The notes below the pieces were generated by a model. That model worked only from the letters and a program-made list of their open reading frames with translations, searched no databases and was not told where the DNA came from. 64,000 nucleotides of DNA from Coprinellus micaceus (taxonomy: Eukaryota; Basidiomycota; Agaricomycetes; Agaricales; Psathyrellaceae). Both the position numbers and the translations under genes were made by a program. Positions 1-10,661 of this stretch are shown here, piece after piece. The stretch is from positions 1,550,001 through 1,614,000 of the forward strand of contig OX596341.1 of the NCBI GenBank assembly GCA_951394405.1, given 5' to 3'. Within the stretch, counting starts at the first letter, position 1, and every line of letters starts with the position of its first letter.

Positions 1-1459
1 TAGATAAATGTACCTGGCCTTGTGTACAATTTGTTGTTGTGGGTGCAGGTAGGGTAATAACAGCTTTGTGCACAACAAGAAATGAATGTTGATGGGTGTG
101 CATGTGGTGTAATACTATTTTTTCATTCACGACAGTCCCCACATTCCCACATGGGTAGCTCCCTCCCGCTCCACATCGCACCCCTTGCCTTTGGCAGAGG
201 CCCCACAATGCTTCGGGGAGGGTCCCACAGTCCCTGATGTGAGACTGTCAGTCACATACATGGGGCTCCCGTTCCTTTCTGACACTCATTGTTTGCTCGG
301 CCTAAGGGCCTTGAATTGACAGGTGTATGGTGGTGTGGGGGACCACCAGCTGGGTGCATTTTAAGAATAATTTTATTTGAGCCCACTTGAAAACATTTCT
401 GAGACCCCACAACACAAATGTTGGCCGTTTGATATGTTCTACATACAAGTGATATTGCATTTGATCACATCACAAGCAGGTCAACCTACCGCATTGGGAA
501 AGGTGCATCACCAAGTCAAAAGGAAGCCATCACTAAGAGAACCCCCCTTGTGCACAATGGTACCCCACCAGAGAGGCTGTTGGGCTTCCAAAGGATTGTA
601 CACAAGGCTGACAACATAGATCAAGGATATTGTGCACAAGAGCTTTGTGCAGTGGTGTAAAGGGGTCATTCCACTCATGTTCCCCCTTCCACTATTCCAT
701 TTTCTGGTCCAAATATCCATTCCAATTCCCCATTGGGAGCCAAATCTGTTCCATATTCCACCTTCCATTCCACCCTTCTACAGCTTATGTTCCACCCATA
801 TCCAGCAATAGTAGCAGCTTCTGAATGGGTACAGCTATGCATATAATGTATCTGTTTAAATGTTTTGTAAGCTAATAAGCCCCAAAACATGTTTAAGCAC
901 AACTGTCTTCCACATGTGGAACAGTCTACTAACACTATGACACCATCCCTGTTTGGATTGTTTGGTATATATCTCTGTGAATTCTTGTCCAATAATTATC
1001 ATTTGAGTTCTTTTAAAAAGGCTTTAGCTTCTACCTTCCATACATGGTCTGTATGTTGCTCTTTGTCCATTGCTAACTGTGAAAACATCAAAATATATGG
1101 ATTTGCTCTTATTGTGTAACAAGCAGCCTGCAGTGCTCCAGTTAATATCAGGTATTTTCAAGTCTACAGAACAGATTTAAAACATGCTTTTGCATAGAAT
1201 AACAGTAGTATATAGCCTCAACCACCTAACCCAAACAATATGTGCATGCTACAAATAAACTGGAACAAATATCAGTTTTTGGCATTTTTGGGTGGCTGTG
1301 AACATTACCACACTTAACCATTTCTGGATTTGGAAATGGGATGCAAGTTGCATTGGATTACAAATAAACAGCTAAGGAAACGGACCACACACTCCAAAGA
1401 TATCTTGGAAACACTTGTTGTACAAGAACCTGTTTCAGAAGAGTTATAGAGAACCACTT
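1..1459. other. Gene-free repetitive DNA
   Basis: No reading frame here looks like a protein I recognise, and the longest open frames are short and overlap on both strands. The composition is AT-rich and resembles other intergenic parts of the transposon island. The stretch runs into the assembly gap, so its relation to the element on the other side is not visible. Confidence 0.5.
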
Positions 1460-1659
1460 NNNNNNNNNNNNNNNNNNNNNNNNNNNNNNNNNNNNNNNNN
1501 NNNNNNNNNNNNNNNNNNNNNNNNNNNNNNNNNNNNNNNNNNNNNNNNNNNNNNNNNNNNNNNNNNNNNNNNNNNNNNNNNNNNNNNNNNNNNNNNNNNN
1601 NNNNNNNNNNNNNNNNNNNNNNNNNNNNNNNNNNNNNNNNNNNNNNNNNNNNNNNNNNN
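1460..1659. other. Assembly gap (200 N)
   Basis: Exactly 200 N bases. The round size suggests a scaffold gap of unknown or estimated length. It falls where the left terminal repeat of the adjoining inverted-repeat element should be, so that end of the element is unresolved. Confidence 0.98.
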
Positions 1660-4223
1660 GCCAGCTGGGCTGGGCTGAGTGCGGGCTCAGCTGTAGGACG
1701 CCGGCTGAGCTGTAAATCAGTGAGCTGAGCGGCTAGCTGAGCCAGGTGAGATGTTGCTCAGCTTATGCAAGGTGGGCTCAGCTCACATCCCAGCTGAGCC
1801 CGTCCAGCTGAGTCCAGCTGAGTCTAGCTGAGCAGCCTTAGCTGGGCCGACGATAACCACGCCCAACATTTGTAAAATATTTTGCGAAAGGGCTGGCTCA
1901 GCCCATCTCAGCTCAGCTGGCTCAGCCGCAGGGCTGAGCCTCTGTCACGCATCTGTCACGCTTTGTGTATGTTTGTATATGTTTGTCACATCCATGTCAC
2001 ACCTCGCAAAATTGGATAATGACATCATATCAAATAAAAATAATTATGATGTCATGGTGATAAGATCTATCAATGAGGTCATGATCGTCAGGCACAGGAT
2101 GATGTCACACTCATTTAGATAAGAAACAGGCTGATTGCGATGAGCCTGATTGCACTCAGTTCCTGGCCGATAAGGATGGTTTTGGTACCGTTCGAAAGCC
2201 CTTATTCGGGGCTTTTCAATGCATGTAACGTTTCCAGAACCCATTCAATACAGCTGTCAAAAATAAGCATTTTCGTCGATTTCTCATGATTTGGGTGCTT
2301 GCGAGTGCCATTCCATCTCAATGCCTGCTCTCTGATGCCCGGTTATTGTATAAACGGTGTGAGGGTGGTGCAGAGTCTCCGTAATACCACTTATACCACT
2401 TTTACCTATCCCCTGTCTTCATAAAACAACCAAAAACTGTAAAAACCTCGTGATCTGCAAGTGCAAAGGTCATTTCATGCTGCCCTGACACTCCAGATGG
2501 CCAAATAAATATTTGAAAGTGTTATATGTGTTCCGTACTACCTCTTACAGGATCTCCCCCATCTTAAATGCACACCAGTCCTGCTGAATTCAGCTCAAAG
2601 TGCCAAAAGTGATGAGCAACAGCTATATTCATGCCCATTCAGTATGATGGAGACCGTGGGACAGTTGGCCACCATACACATAAAAACCAGGCCTTAAAAT
2701 GATGCAGAATACAAAAGACCGGAAAGAAAACGGAGCACACATGCCCAAGATGTAGCAGGAACACTGCCAGCTTGCAGCAGTTGTGCTGAACAACTTTGCA
2801 CTTCAGTTACAACTGGTACCAAATGGACAGTTTGGGCTATTCCATAGCAATGGGTGGTCTGTTTGCTTAGGTGTCTTTTGACATTTGTATTCGTGGATGA
2901 CCTTCTCCCAATTCCATAGACCAAAATGTGTGTGAACTATTGCGGGTGCCTCAAACAAGTGATACATCGGTTTTCGCACAGCTTATTTCAGAGCTGGTTG
3001 CAATGCATGGGGCTTGTCTGGTACTCAAAGCTGCAGTCCATACCATATGAGGTCACTATCCCAATACCTTCTAAGTGAGCTGAGAGTGTGTGTTTATAAG
3101 CCCATGCCATGGAACAAGCATGCATCTACCATGCACACCACCATATGAGGTCAGGCAAATTTGATGAGGGGATCTTGTGTGATTTATTGGTGATAGCATA
3201 TGGCTGGGTGATTACACTGCATGTGTCTGCCACCCCCCAATGTCAAGATCTGTTCACTAATAACCCAAATACATCTGAACCCCAGCGTGTAAGGGACGTT
3301 GCATGTTGCATGGTGGTACTGGCCCTCACATAACACCCTATGCGGTCAAGCAAAATCAGGGGATGTGATCTTGTGTGATTTATGGGTGGTAGTAGGAAGC
3401 TGGATGACCACATTACATGTGTTCACTTGCCTCTACCACTGAAACTTGTCTTCTAATTATCCAAATACTCCTGAAACTGCAGTAGTCCTGGCCCTTCCTG
3501 TCCACCCAGTTTGTGCTGGAAAGGTTTTGCTAATCACATTCTCCACCAAACTAAGCCAAATGGTGTCCTCACAAATCCTAGTATTGAGAAAACCACTATT
3601 TGACATGTGTCAGTACCTCATTTGATTACCTACTATACAAATCCAGATAGAGGCCGCCAAGCGCTTTCTAACGATACCAAAATCACCCTTATCGGACAAG
3701 AATTGACCATGATATCACACATGCGAATATCAATAGTCTTATCTAAATGAGCATCATTTTGGATCTATGACATCATATCTATTTGTGTATGTATGCCATC
3801 ATCATTTGTTTGTTTGTCATGTTTGTCTTGGTTTGTTGTGTCACATATTGGTCACATCTGTCACCATGTGACCATCACACCTCAGCTGAGCTGAGCCAGC
3901 TTCAGCTCAGCCGCATAGACCAGCTCAGCTGGGTTATGTGGGTGTGAGGCTCAGCCCGATGACACTGGGCTGAGCTAGCTATGCGTTGGCTGAGGTCAGC
4001 TGAGGGCAGCTGAGCACGCACCCCCAGCTCAGCCGCACAAGCTGAGTCCACTCCAGCCCAGCTGAACATCGCTCAGCTCACTGATTTACAGCTCAGCCGG
4101 CGTCCTACAGCTGAGCCCGCACTCAGCCCAGCCCAGCTGGCGACCCAGCTGGCCGGCTCTAAGCCGGGCAGCTGAGGCCAGCTGAGTCCGGCTTAGAGCC
4201 AGCTCAGCTGGGTGACCTAGGTG
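1660..4223. mobile_element. Non-autonomous element with CAGCTGAGC-rich inverted ends, copy 1
   Basis: The ends are dense arrays of CAGCTGAGC-like words (about 1660-1935 and 3885-4223) in inverted orientation. The stretch at 1660-1740 reappears reverse-complemented at about 4065-4140. The right end closes with GGTGACCTAGGTG, the reverse complement of the left end of the second copy at 21732. The interior (2000-3850) matches the interior of that copy in opposite orientation, for example 2690-2900 against 23570-23780. No transposase frame is visible, so it is probably non-autonomous. The left terminus is lost in the N gap. The right flank is a LINE 3' end, so a target duplication cannot be read. 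Confidence 0.75.
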
Positions 4224-4348
4224 TCCAAATTATCAATATTTGATGTCTCATAAATGCTGTAGTACTTAGTTAGTGATGCTCGTGCTCTCTTTGTATGCCT
4301 GATAGCAACCAGACTGCCACCGTGCCCCGGAATACAAAACCTGATTTC

Positions 4349-4379
<31 letters not shown>

Positions 4380-4383
4380 AAAA
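4224..4383 (+). mobile_element. 5'-truncated LINE 3' end with poly(A) tail
   Basis: This matches in reverse complement the 3' untranslated part of the minus-strand LINE at 4785-4870 (shared words include AGTACTTAGTTAGTGA and CCCCGGAATACAAAA). It ends in an A-rich tail at about 4350-4383. The poly(A) end and 5' truncation are typical of target-primed LINE insertion. The tail abuts copia sequence, indicating insertion near the start of a copia 3' LTR. Confidence 0.75.
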
Positions 4384-4784
4384 GTCAACACACTCCCTCA
4401 ATCTGCACGGAGTCCAAGTCGTTCTCATGCAAGTTGAATGGCTGGAAGAGGAAGGGGCTTGGTGAGGCAGTCTGCAGGCTGCTCAGTGCCCTTGATGTGA
4501 ACAGGGGCAATGGTACCAGCTTCCACAATGTCTTGCAACCAGAAGAACCGCAGATCCAGGTGCTTCATGCATCCAAAGTGCTCAGGGTTCTTGCTGACAC
4601 TGATAGCAGACTGGTTGTCGATGTGGAGAGTGGAGGGACCATGCTGGGGGAAGCCAAACTCGCCAAGGATGTTGCACATCCATAGGATCTCCTTTCCAGC
4701 CTCAACTGCAATCATGTACTCAGCCTCTGTGCTAGAGAGAGCAACAATAGTCTGCAGCTTGCTGGACCAGCTCACAGCACCTCC
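4384..4784 (-). pseudogene. Ty1/copia RNase H fragment
   Basis: The minus strand from 4775 to 4425 encodes the C-terminal copia RNase H: the SWSSKLQTIVALSSTEAEY motif, then a DNQSAI block, an MKHLDLRFFW block and a final QPADCLTK block. In copia polyproteins this domain follows reverse transcriptase and degrades RNA in the RNA-DNA hybrid. Here the upstream polyprotein is cut off by the minus-strand LINE at 4785. A copia RT start reappears at about 6570-7040 on the same strand, but the middle of RT is missing. Downstream, DSVQIEGVC-like coding then TGTTGAC suggest the polyprotein end and LTR start. Confidence 0.85.
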
Positions 4785-6570
4785 GGTTTTGTATTCCGGG
4801 GCATGGTGGCAGTCCGGTCGCTATCAACATACAAAGAGAGCGCGATCGTCACTAACTAAGTACTACAGCATTTATGAGAAGTGAGATTTTGACGATTTGG
4901 AGACGCCCGGCGCTTGAGGTTTTACCCCCAACCAGCAGACAGACAATGAAAGGCCCTTCGGCACTAACAGATCGGTATATTGAGTTGGCATTTCCACCCA
5001 GTCCAGTCCAACCCCCACCAGTACCAGTCCGCCACAAGGTGTTATGGGCCCCAGGGGCACACCGTGCCTGCCCCCGAACGGTGTCCCTCATGGTAGCCGC
5101 GCTTCGGGTACCCCTCATCCACATCAGTTGCAAGGACTGACACATCAGGGTACCTACCCAATTCCCTTCACACGAGACCTTTAACCAGCAAAGACCAGCC
5201 CAAGCCAGATGAGACCGCCTCCTCTCAACCATCCCCCTGTGGGGCGTATTCAAACCCAAAGGTGAAGGCCTTTGGGTTGTCTTCTAAGAACCAAATGAGC
5301 TCCCGGACATAGCGGGGGTCACAATCAGCGGTCTCCAGCACTCCGCACTGGGTAAAGATATGATGCCTAGTTTGCATTGGACAACCACACTCACATTCAT
5401 GCAAGTCTTGGTTACGAATATCGAACCGTTGGCGGTATTTGCCAGTCGGTGCATGATTGAGAATGGCTCTGCACATCCGTGCACAAAGCACATTGTTCTC
5501 ATTAACATGTCGGAGCCATACGCCCCCGTTGGAGTATGTCAGATGAATTGGCTTGGGGTCGCGCAGCACCATAAACTGGTGCCCTAGATAGTCTGGGTTG
5601 CGTGCCTGAGTAGCCCACGCATCCAGAGCGGAATCGGCAACATGCTTGCACACACTATCGAGAGAAGTAGCGGGTCTCACTTCTGCCGGAGTAGGAGGGA
5701 GGCTCCGTGCGTGCAAATGTGCACGATGTTGAAGACCCCACTTCAGCTTTGAAGGGGTCTCAATGAAGTCCACCCGTCTGTCTGCCTTGGCAGCAAACCA
5801 GGTGTGGAGGGCCTTACAGGTTGCAAGCGAGTGTGCCTGGCCCGAATGGATCCCCAGATTGACTGCTCTCTTGGCCATGGCCAGTGAGTCAGTGAATATC
5901 GCAATCCGATCACAGTCTTCTAGGGCTGTAGCCCTTCCAACTGCCATGCGAATTGCTAAGAGCTCGGCGTCGGACGACAGGACACGTCCTGCCACCATGA
6001 CTCCCTTGCTCCGTTGGTTGCCGAGGCCTTCATATACGTAGGCCGCAGTCACGTTATGCCTGGTGGCCTTGGGGACAGATGCGTCCACCCCCATGCACAC
6101 CGTGCGAGCGTTGGTACTCAGAGAGTTCCAAAGAGTGTTCAGTTCCTGTCGGCGCCTCTCAAAGATATCTTCGCCATACCGCTGGAAACTGTTGAAGTGG
6201 ACCTGGGCCCCGTAGAGGTCCATCATCCTAGATCCTGGAGTATTTTCAACTGCACATGGCTTGAACTTCTCCGTAAGTTTGGGCAGTCCCCTGAGGGTCT
6301 GGCCTATAGCGTCCTTTACACGGCCGCGGTTCACTGGGAAGAGGTGACGGGCGGCCCTGTAGTGGGGAGAGGCACTCCTGCTGTGTTCCTCCGGTAGGAG
6401 AGATCGCACATGGTGGCGATGCTCGTCCCGAGTATGAGACTCACCGCAGATGGGACACCTGCGACGGGTCCGGCACATGAAATCAGGATGTCCCCACTTG
6501 CAGCAGTTCTTGCAGAAGGGGACACTGGGTTGACGAGGAGTGGACCTGATGAGGCACTTCCTGCCGAGGA
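4785..6570 (-). mobile_element. Internally deleted Tad-like LINE (zinc knuckles fused to RNase H)
   Basis: The minus strand from about 6550 to 5225 is open. The first part has nucleic-acid-binding zinc knuckles (CKNCCKWGHPDFMC, then CPICGESHTRDEH) as in ORF1 of Tad/I-type LINEs. After about 50 residues it passes into the post-RT linker of ORF2 (ENTPGSRMMDLYG), an RNase H domain with acidic residues in MGVDAS, SDAELLAI and FTDS, and a C-terminal zinc cluster (CECGCPMQTRHHIFTQC). Endonuclease and reverse transcriptase are absent, so this is a deletion derivative. The 3' UTR runs to about 4785 and matches the LINE ends at 4224 and 26580. The frame stays open despite the deletion. Confidence 0.8.
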
Positions 6571-7045
6571 TGTACCCTTGGCCACAATACGGCCCTTGAA
6601 GCGTTCAACCTTTCCGTCAGGAGTGCGTTTGGTCTTGAAGACCCAGCCGGAGGGGATGGCCTTGGCTCCAGGAGGCAGGTCAACCAGCTCCCAAGTCCCA
6701 TTGCCTGTGAGGGTGAGGATCTCCTCGCATGCAGCAGCTTCCCAGTGCTGACTGTCAGGCCGAGCAAGGGCTTCCCCGTAGGTACGAGGGTCACCAGTGG
6801 CAGAGACACCTGCAAAGTCGTTGACTTCACCGTATCCACCCATGTCATCATCACTCTCATCGTCAATGGCAGGACTCGGTTCCCTGGCTTCCCAGAGAGC
6901 TGGGGGAGCAGGGGCAAGTTGCAGTGCCAGGGCCCGGCAAAGGGCAGGGGCAGTGAGAGGACAAGGTGCAGGGGCAGCAAGAGGTGGTGCAGGAGCTGGG
7001 ATAGGAGGCGCTTCTTGATCTCTTACCACCACCTTCCTAATCGGG
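6571..7045 (-). pseudogene. Ty1/copia reverse transcriptase N-terminal fragment
   Basis: The minus strand reads a Pro/Ala-rich linker, then an acidic segment (DDESDDDMGGYG) and the conserved start of copia RT: PRTYGEAL, a W, an NGTWELVDLPPG block, WVFKTKRTPDGKVERFKGR and VAKG. RT sequence stops there because LINE sequence begins. The catalytic RT motifs are missing, so the fragment cannot function. The same segment in nearly the same form occurs at 25645-25880, implying a shared source element. Confidence 0.85.
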
Positions 7046-8349
7046 CCAACCTATCTCCACACTCGCAACCTCTCTACCCTGTCGCCAGGAAGGTGTACCG
7101 CCGACTGCTAGGCTGGTATACGACCACTGAGGGCATCACTGATGTCCTCAACAAGGAAAAAACCCGCCGTGCGCCGGGAGAAGTCATCCCCACCGGGCGG
7201 TTGATCCCGCATGTCGTCCCGAGATCCCAGCCATCCGGCTTCCTCTACACAGAGGCCCCCCTCGAGGGCTGCCTCTATGCACTCCAACAGGGACCTATCC
7301 CAGGCCCCTTCATCCACCTCGTTAGGGGCCCAGGCCCGCGAACGATACACGCCGGACGTGCCCACCCTTCGGGGTGTGCACGGACCATCTCAAACATTGA
7401 CGAGCACCGCTGTCCAGAGTGACGATGACCCGTTGAACATCAGCGGAGGGGGAGAGGAGGGTCAGAGCGTTCATTCGGCCACCGTTCCACCTACCACAGT
7501 CCACGGAGAGGACGATGGGAGTGAGGATGATGATGAGAGCGACGGTGAGGTGAGTCTCAGTTCGGAAACGGGCACAACAACTCAACCCCCTCCACCGGCG
7601 CCCTCCCACACCCTCACCCTAGAAGACGCCATCTCTTCCCTCAATCGAGCCGCCGAGTTCTTCCTCAGACGGGACGTTCCCACTGATGAACCCGAGGCTC
7701 TCAACATCCTACGCACCACTGTGGAGCGTGTCAGCGATGCCATCCAGGATTTGTCTTGGGGGGCAGCGTTCAAATCCCTGGCTGACAAAGGCATGATGAC
7801 CCCACCAGGCACACGTCCATCGTCTCCCCATGCCCAAGCTACTCCCCACGCTCAGAGGGTCCGAGCCCCGATTCAGTTCAGAAGGATCCCACCCTTCAAC
7901 TGTGGAGAGAGCAAGGACCCTCTCAGTAGCTGACCCGTCGGTGACACTGCCCACGCCCCCCCCCTACACCCCATGCAGGTACAGGAGGAGGAGGACGATA
8001 TGTATGCCGCAGAACCCGCAATAGGGTCCTGGGCTGCCAACGTTGAGGAGATGATCAGCGGCAAGTTGTACCTCCCAGTGGAAATCACCAAGACTCTCTT
8101 ACACCACGTCGCATGGAGGATGTGCTCATCAGCCCAGAGGTCAAGGGGCTGTCACCCTTGCAGGTGGCACTCATACCTCCAGGCTGGGGGAAGGCCGACC
8201 CGCAAGGGTGGCCCCCTTCCCCCCTATCCACAGCTCCTCCCAAGGGCTTCCGCTACCCAAGGCCACTAGGCATAATGTGACCATGGCCTACGTATATGAA
8301 GGCCTAGGCAACCAACGGAGCAAGGGAGTCACCGTGGCAGGACGTGTCC
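7046..8349 (+). mobile_element. Tad-like LINE, ORF1 region (left part of split copy)
   Basis: An open frame from 7211 to 7933 encodes about 240 residues: a Ser/Pro-rich start, an acidic middle, a predicted helical segment (LEDAISSLNRAAEFFLRR) and a further low-complexity part. This resembles gag-like ORF1 of fungal LINEs. Between 7960 and 8250 there are further ORF1-like pieces in shifted frames. At about 8250-8349 the sequence becomes RNase H coding (AYVYEGLGNQRSKG, AGRVL), matching the minus-strand LINE at about 5970-6055. RT and endonuclease are therefore deleted here too. The copy is interrupted at 8349 by the helicase/DUF6589 element and resumes at 14165. Confidence 0.65.
8341..8349. repeat. 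Target-site duplication, left (GACGTGTCC)
   Basis: The 9-bp word GACGTGTCC is repeated at 14156-14164 immediately outside the other end of the helicase/DUF6589 element. The uninterrupted LINE copy has this word once, which supports a true target duplication. Confidence 0.85.
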
Positions 8350-8510
8350 TAGACTCGTAACCAGCCCTCTATGAGCCGCGGAGCGGTACCTTGATAGAGG
8401 GACTGGTGAATTTAATTTAATTTTTGGCCGGAACGTTTTTCGGGAATTGCCGAAGCCTGATAAGTGGATGGCACGACCTTCCTTATTCGGTAATGGCGTT
8501 GGATTTGACG
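8350..8510. repeat. Left terminal inverted repeat of helicase/DUF6589 element
   Basis: About 160 bp, imperfectly matching the reverse complement of 13995-14155 with small indels. The first ATG of the helicase frame (8447) lies inside it, so either the repeat encodes the first residues or translation begins later (Met at about 8537). Confidence 0.8.
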
Positions 8511-10656
8511 CCGTGTCAACGTTACCTCTTGCTCTCATGTCGTGGATCTCGGGTATCTCTGCCCATGAAGCCAGAAAGCTGGTCAAGAACAGCTCCCTGG
8601 AGGAGATCGACCTGTGGTTCAAGATATTGCCCCACGAAAAGGCCCCGGATGCCTTCCTGGACAAGCTGCATGCCGACGAGAAGTTCGGCGAAGAGCTCTT
8701 TTGCAAGCAAGTCTGCCTGCTCGTTTACATGGCCAGCAACTTCTCGCAGGTGCCTACAGAGAAGCAGCTTGAGGCTTCACTTGCTTTCTTTTACAAGAAA
8801 GACTCGCTTCTCCTTGCTAGGACCGGATTCGGGAAAACACTTCTGATAGTCATCGCGCATTTGCTCCAGGATCCGGATGAAGACTACCTCATTCTTGTCA
8901 TATCCCCCCTGAAGCGACTTCAAACCTCTCAGGCTCGGAGCTTCTACGAGAACTATGGAATCTTTACTCTGGCTATAAATGAGGATACGATGGCAACGTT
9001 CACTGACGCCGACTGGAAGGTGTGTTGTTTGTGTGAATTTGTCGCCTGTATGCGCTCGACGAACATGTACGGCAAACAGACTCAGGTTTACAATGCCTCG
9101 AAGCGAAAGCTTGGCTACTGTCATAACTATATTGTGACTCCCGAGCAGTTTGTGCACGACGATGGTAAACATCTACCCCGATTTGGCGCCCATGTGAAGG
9201 AGATCAACACTTTCCGAAGGGCCGTTCGGTATGTCTTTGTCGACGAGGCTCACTTCATGTACACCGCCGGTGAAGCAATCAGTGGAAAGCCTGCGTTTCA
9301 GCCTGCTTGGGGCCAGCTCAGAAGGCTCAAGCTGGCACTACCGACGTCAACGACTTGGCACGCAGCAACGGCGACACTTCCTCCGTACATGGCTCAAGTT
9401 GTGAAGGACAAAATTCTTGACCGGGATCATACCTTTCTGTCCACCTCGTCAAATCGGTCAAACCTCGTTTATGCGACTCACACTGTCATCGGCTCGTTCG
9501 ACAATATGAAAAACTTTGACTGCTTTCTGGTGAAGCCGTACAACCCTGCAAAACAACCTCGAATCCTGCTCTTCTTTGACTCGATTGCGCTTGAGCGGAA
9601 GGTGCATGACTATCTGGTGGGCTCTATCCCAGAGAAGTATGCGAAATCTGTGGCGCTCTACCATAGCGACATGTCGGCTGTCCACCTCGAGAAAACATAC
9701 AAAGACTTTACAAGCCCGAATAGTGATTTGCGAGTCCTCTTGACAACCAGTGGCCAATCTACAGTCTGTTCGTGCTTTCGGGACCTGAACATTGTCGCTG
9801 ACTGCTATCTATGATCTAGGGAATTGATTTTCCTGATGTTGAGATTGTCTGTGCAGTGGGATGTCCGTCTACAATAACAGAGCTCCTCCAACGTGGTGGT
9901 AGACCCGGTCGCGCAGCTGGATCTAAGGGTGTTTTTGTTACATTCTTTGAGCCTTGGATCCACGAAATCGAACTTGAAGAGTTTGACACTGGATATGACT
10001 TGAATAATCCCGACCGCACCCGTGCTCCCCTAACCGATAAATCGAACAAGAAGGACCGTGCAACACTCTCTGCAGCTCGTTTGGCCCAGCTGGATGACAA
10101 GGATTGTATTCGCCAATTCTTCGCAAGCGAGATGAGTGATAAGTCAGTGGACGGTACGTACACGTCATCCATGGCACTTTAATATTCCGAACTCACAGCT
10201 TGTTGCCTGAAGCTCTCTGCTTTGATGAGGCAGGATCATGTTGCAACAAACACCCTGGCGACGCTCAAGCCAACTTGTCCTCCCTTCTTCCATCACCCCT
10301 ATACCTTGGTGAGGTTGCAGTGGGAGATTCAATGGAGGTAGAGAAAAAAAACTCGAAACATCTATCGAAAGCCAAAGGACCGTACTGGACTCGATAATGC
10401 GCTGATTGCTTGACTACTCTCAGTTGTTGGCAGCACTGATGAGGGGGTAAACAAAGGCTACATCTATCCAGATGACATTCTCTCTGATGCTGGTCGACGA
10501 ACTCTTGTGTGGGCAGATCCAGAGACAATCACCTGTCCTTCAGATGTCGCTTTGGTGCTTGGGGAGAAGGACTACATTTGGAAACTGGATTGGGCGCTTA
10601 GTATTTACAATGTTGTCACTACCTACAACACCTCACTAGAAATGAGGAATAAGTAG
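8447..10656 (+). pseudogene. RecQ-like DEAH helicase, C-terminus broken
   Basis: Superfamily 2 helicase motifs appear in order: Walker A ARTGFGKT, a VISPLKRLQ block, Walker B VDEAH, motif III ATLPP, and motif VI QRGGRPGR after an intron at 9764-9819. Introns are inferred at 9764-9819 and 10158-10198, with a possible in-frame one at 9020-9079. A CC pair near 10240 (GSCCNKH) fits the zinc region of RecQ-type proteins. After an A8 run (10344-10351) the frame must shift to continue the family-like KPKDRTGLDNALIA segment, and a TGA follows where Trp is expected. The last third is therefore probably lost. RecQ helicases unwind DNA 3' to 5'; a role in transposition is inference. It ends six bases from the stop of the opposing gene. 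Confidence 0.8.
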
Positions 10657-10661
10657 TGTAA

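Noticed and set aside
1415..1678. Open frame spanning the N gap
   Set aside because: It is an artefact of translating N bases and has no coding evidence.
6745..7422. Long plus-strand frame opposite copia RT
   Set aside because: Its first part is the antisense of the copia fragment and the rest overlaps LINE ORF1 in another frame.
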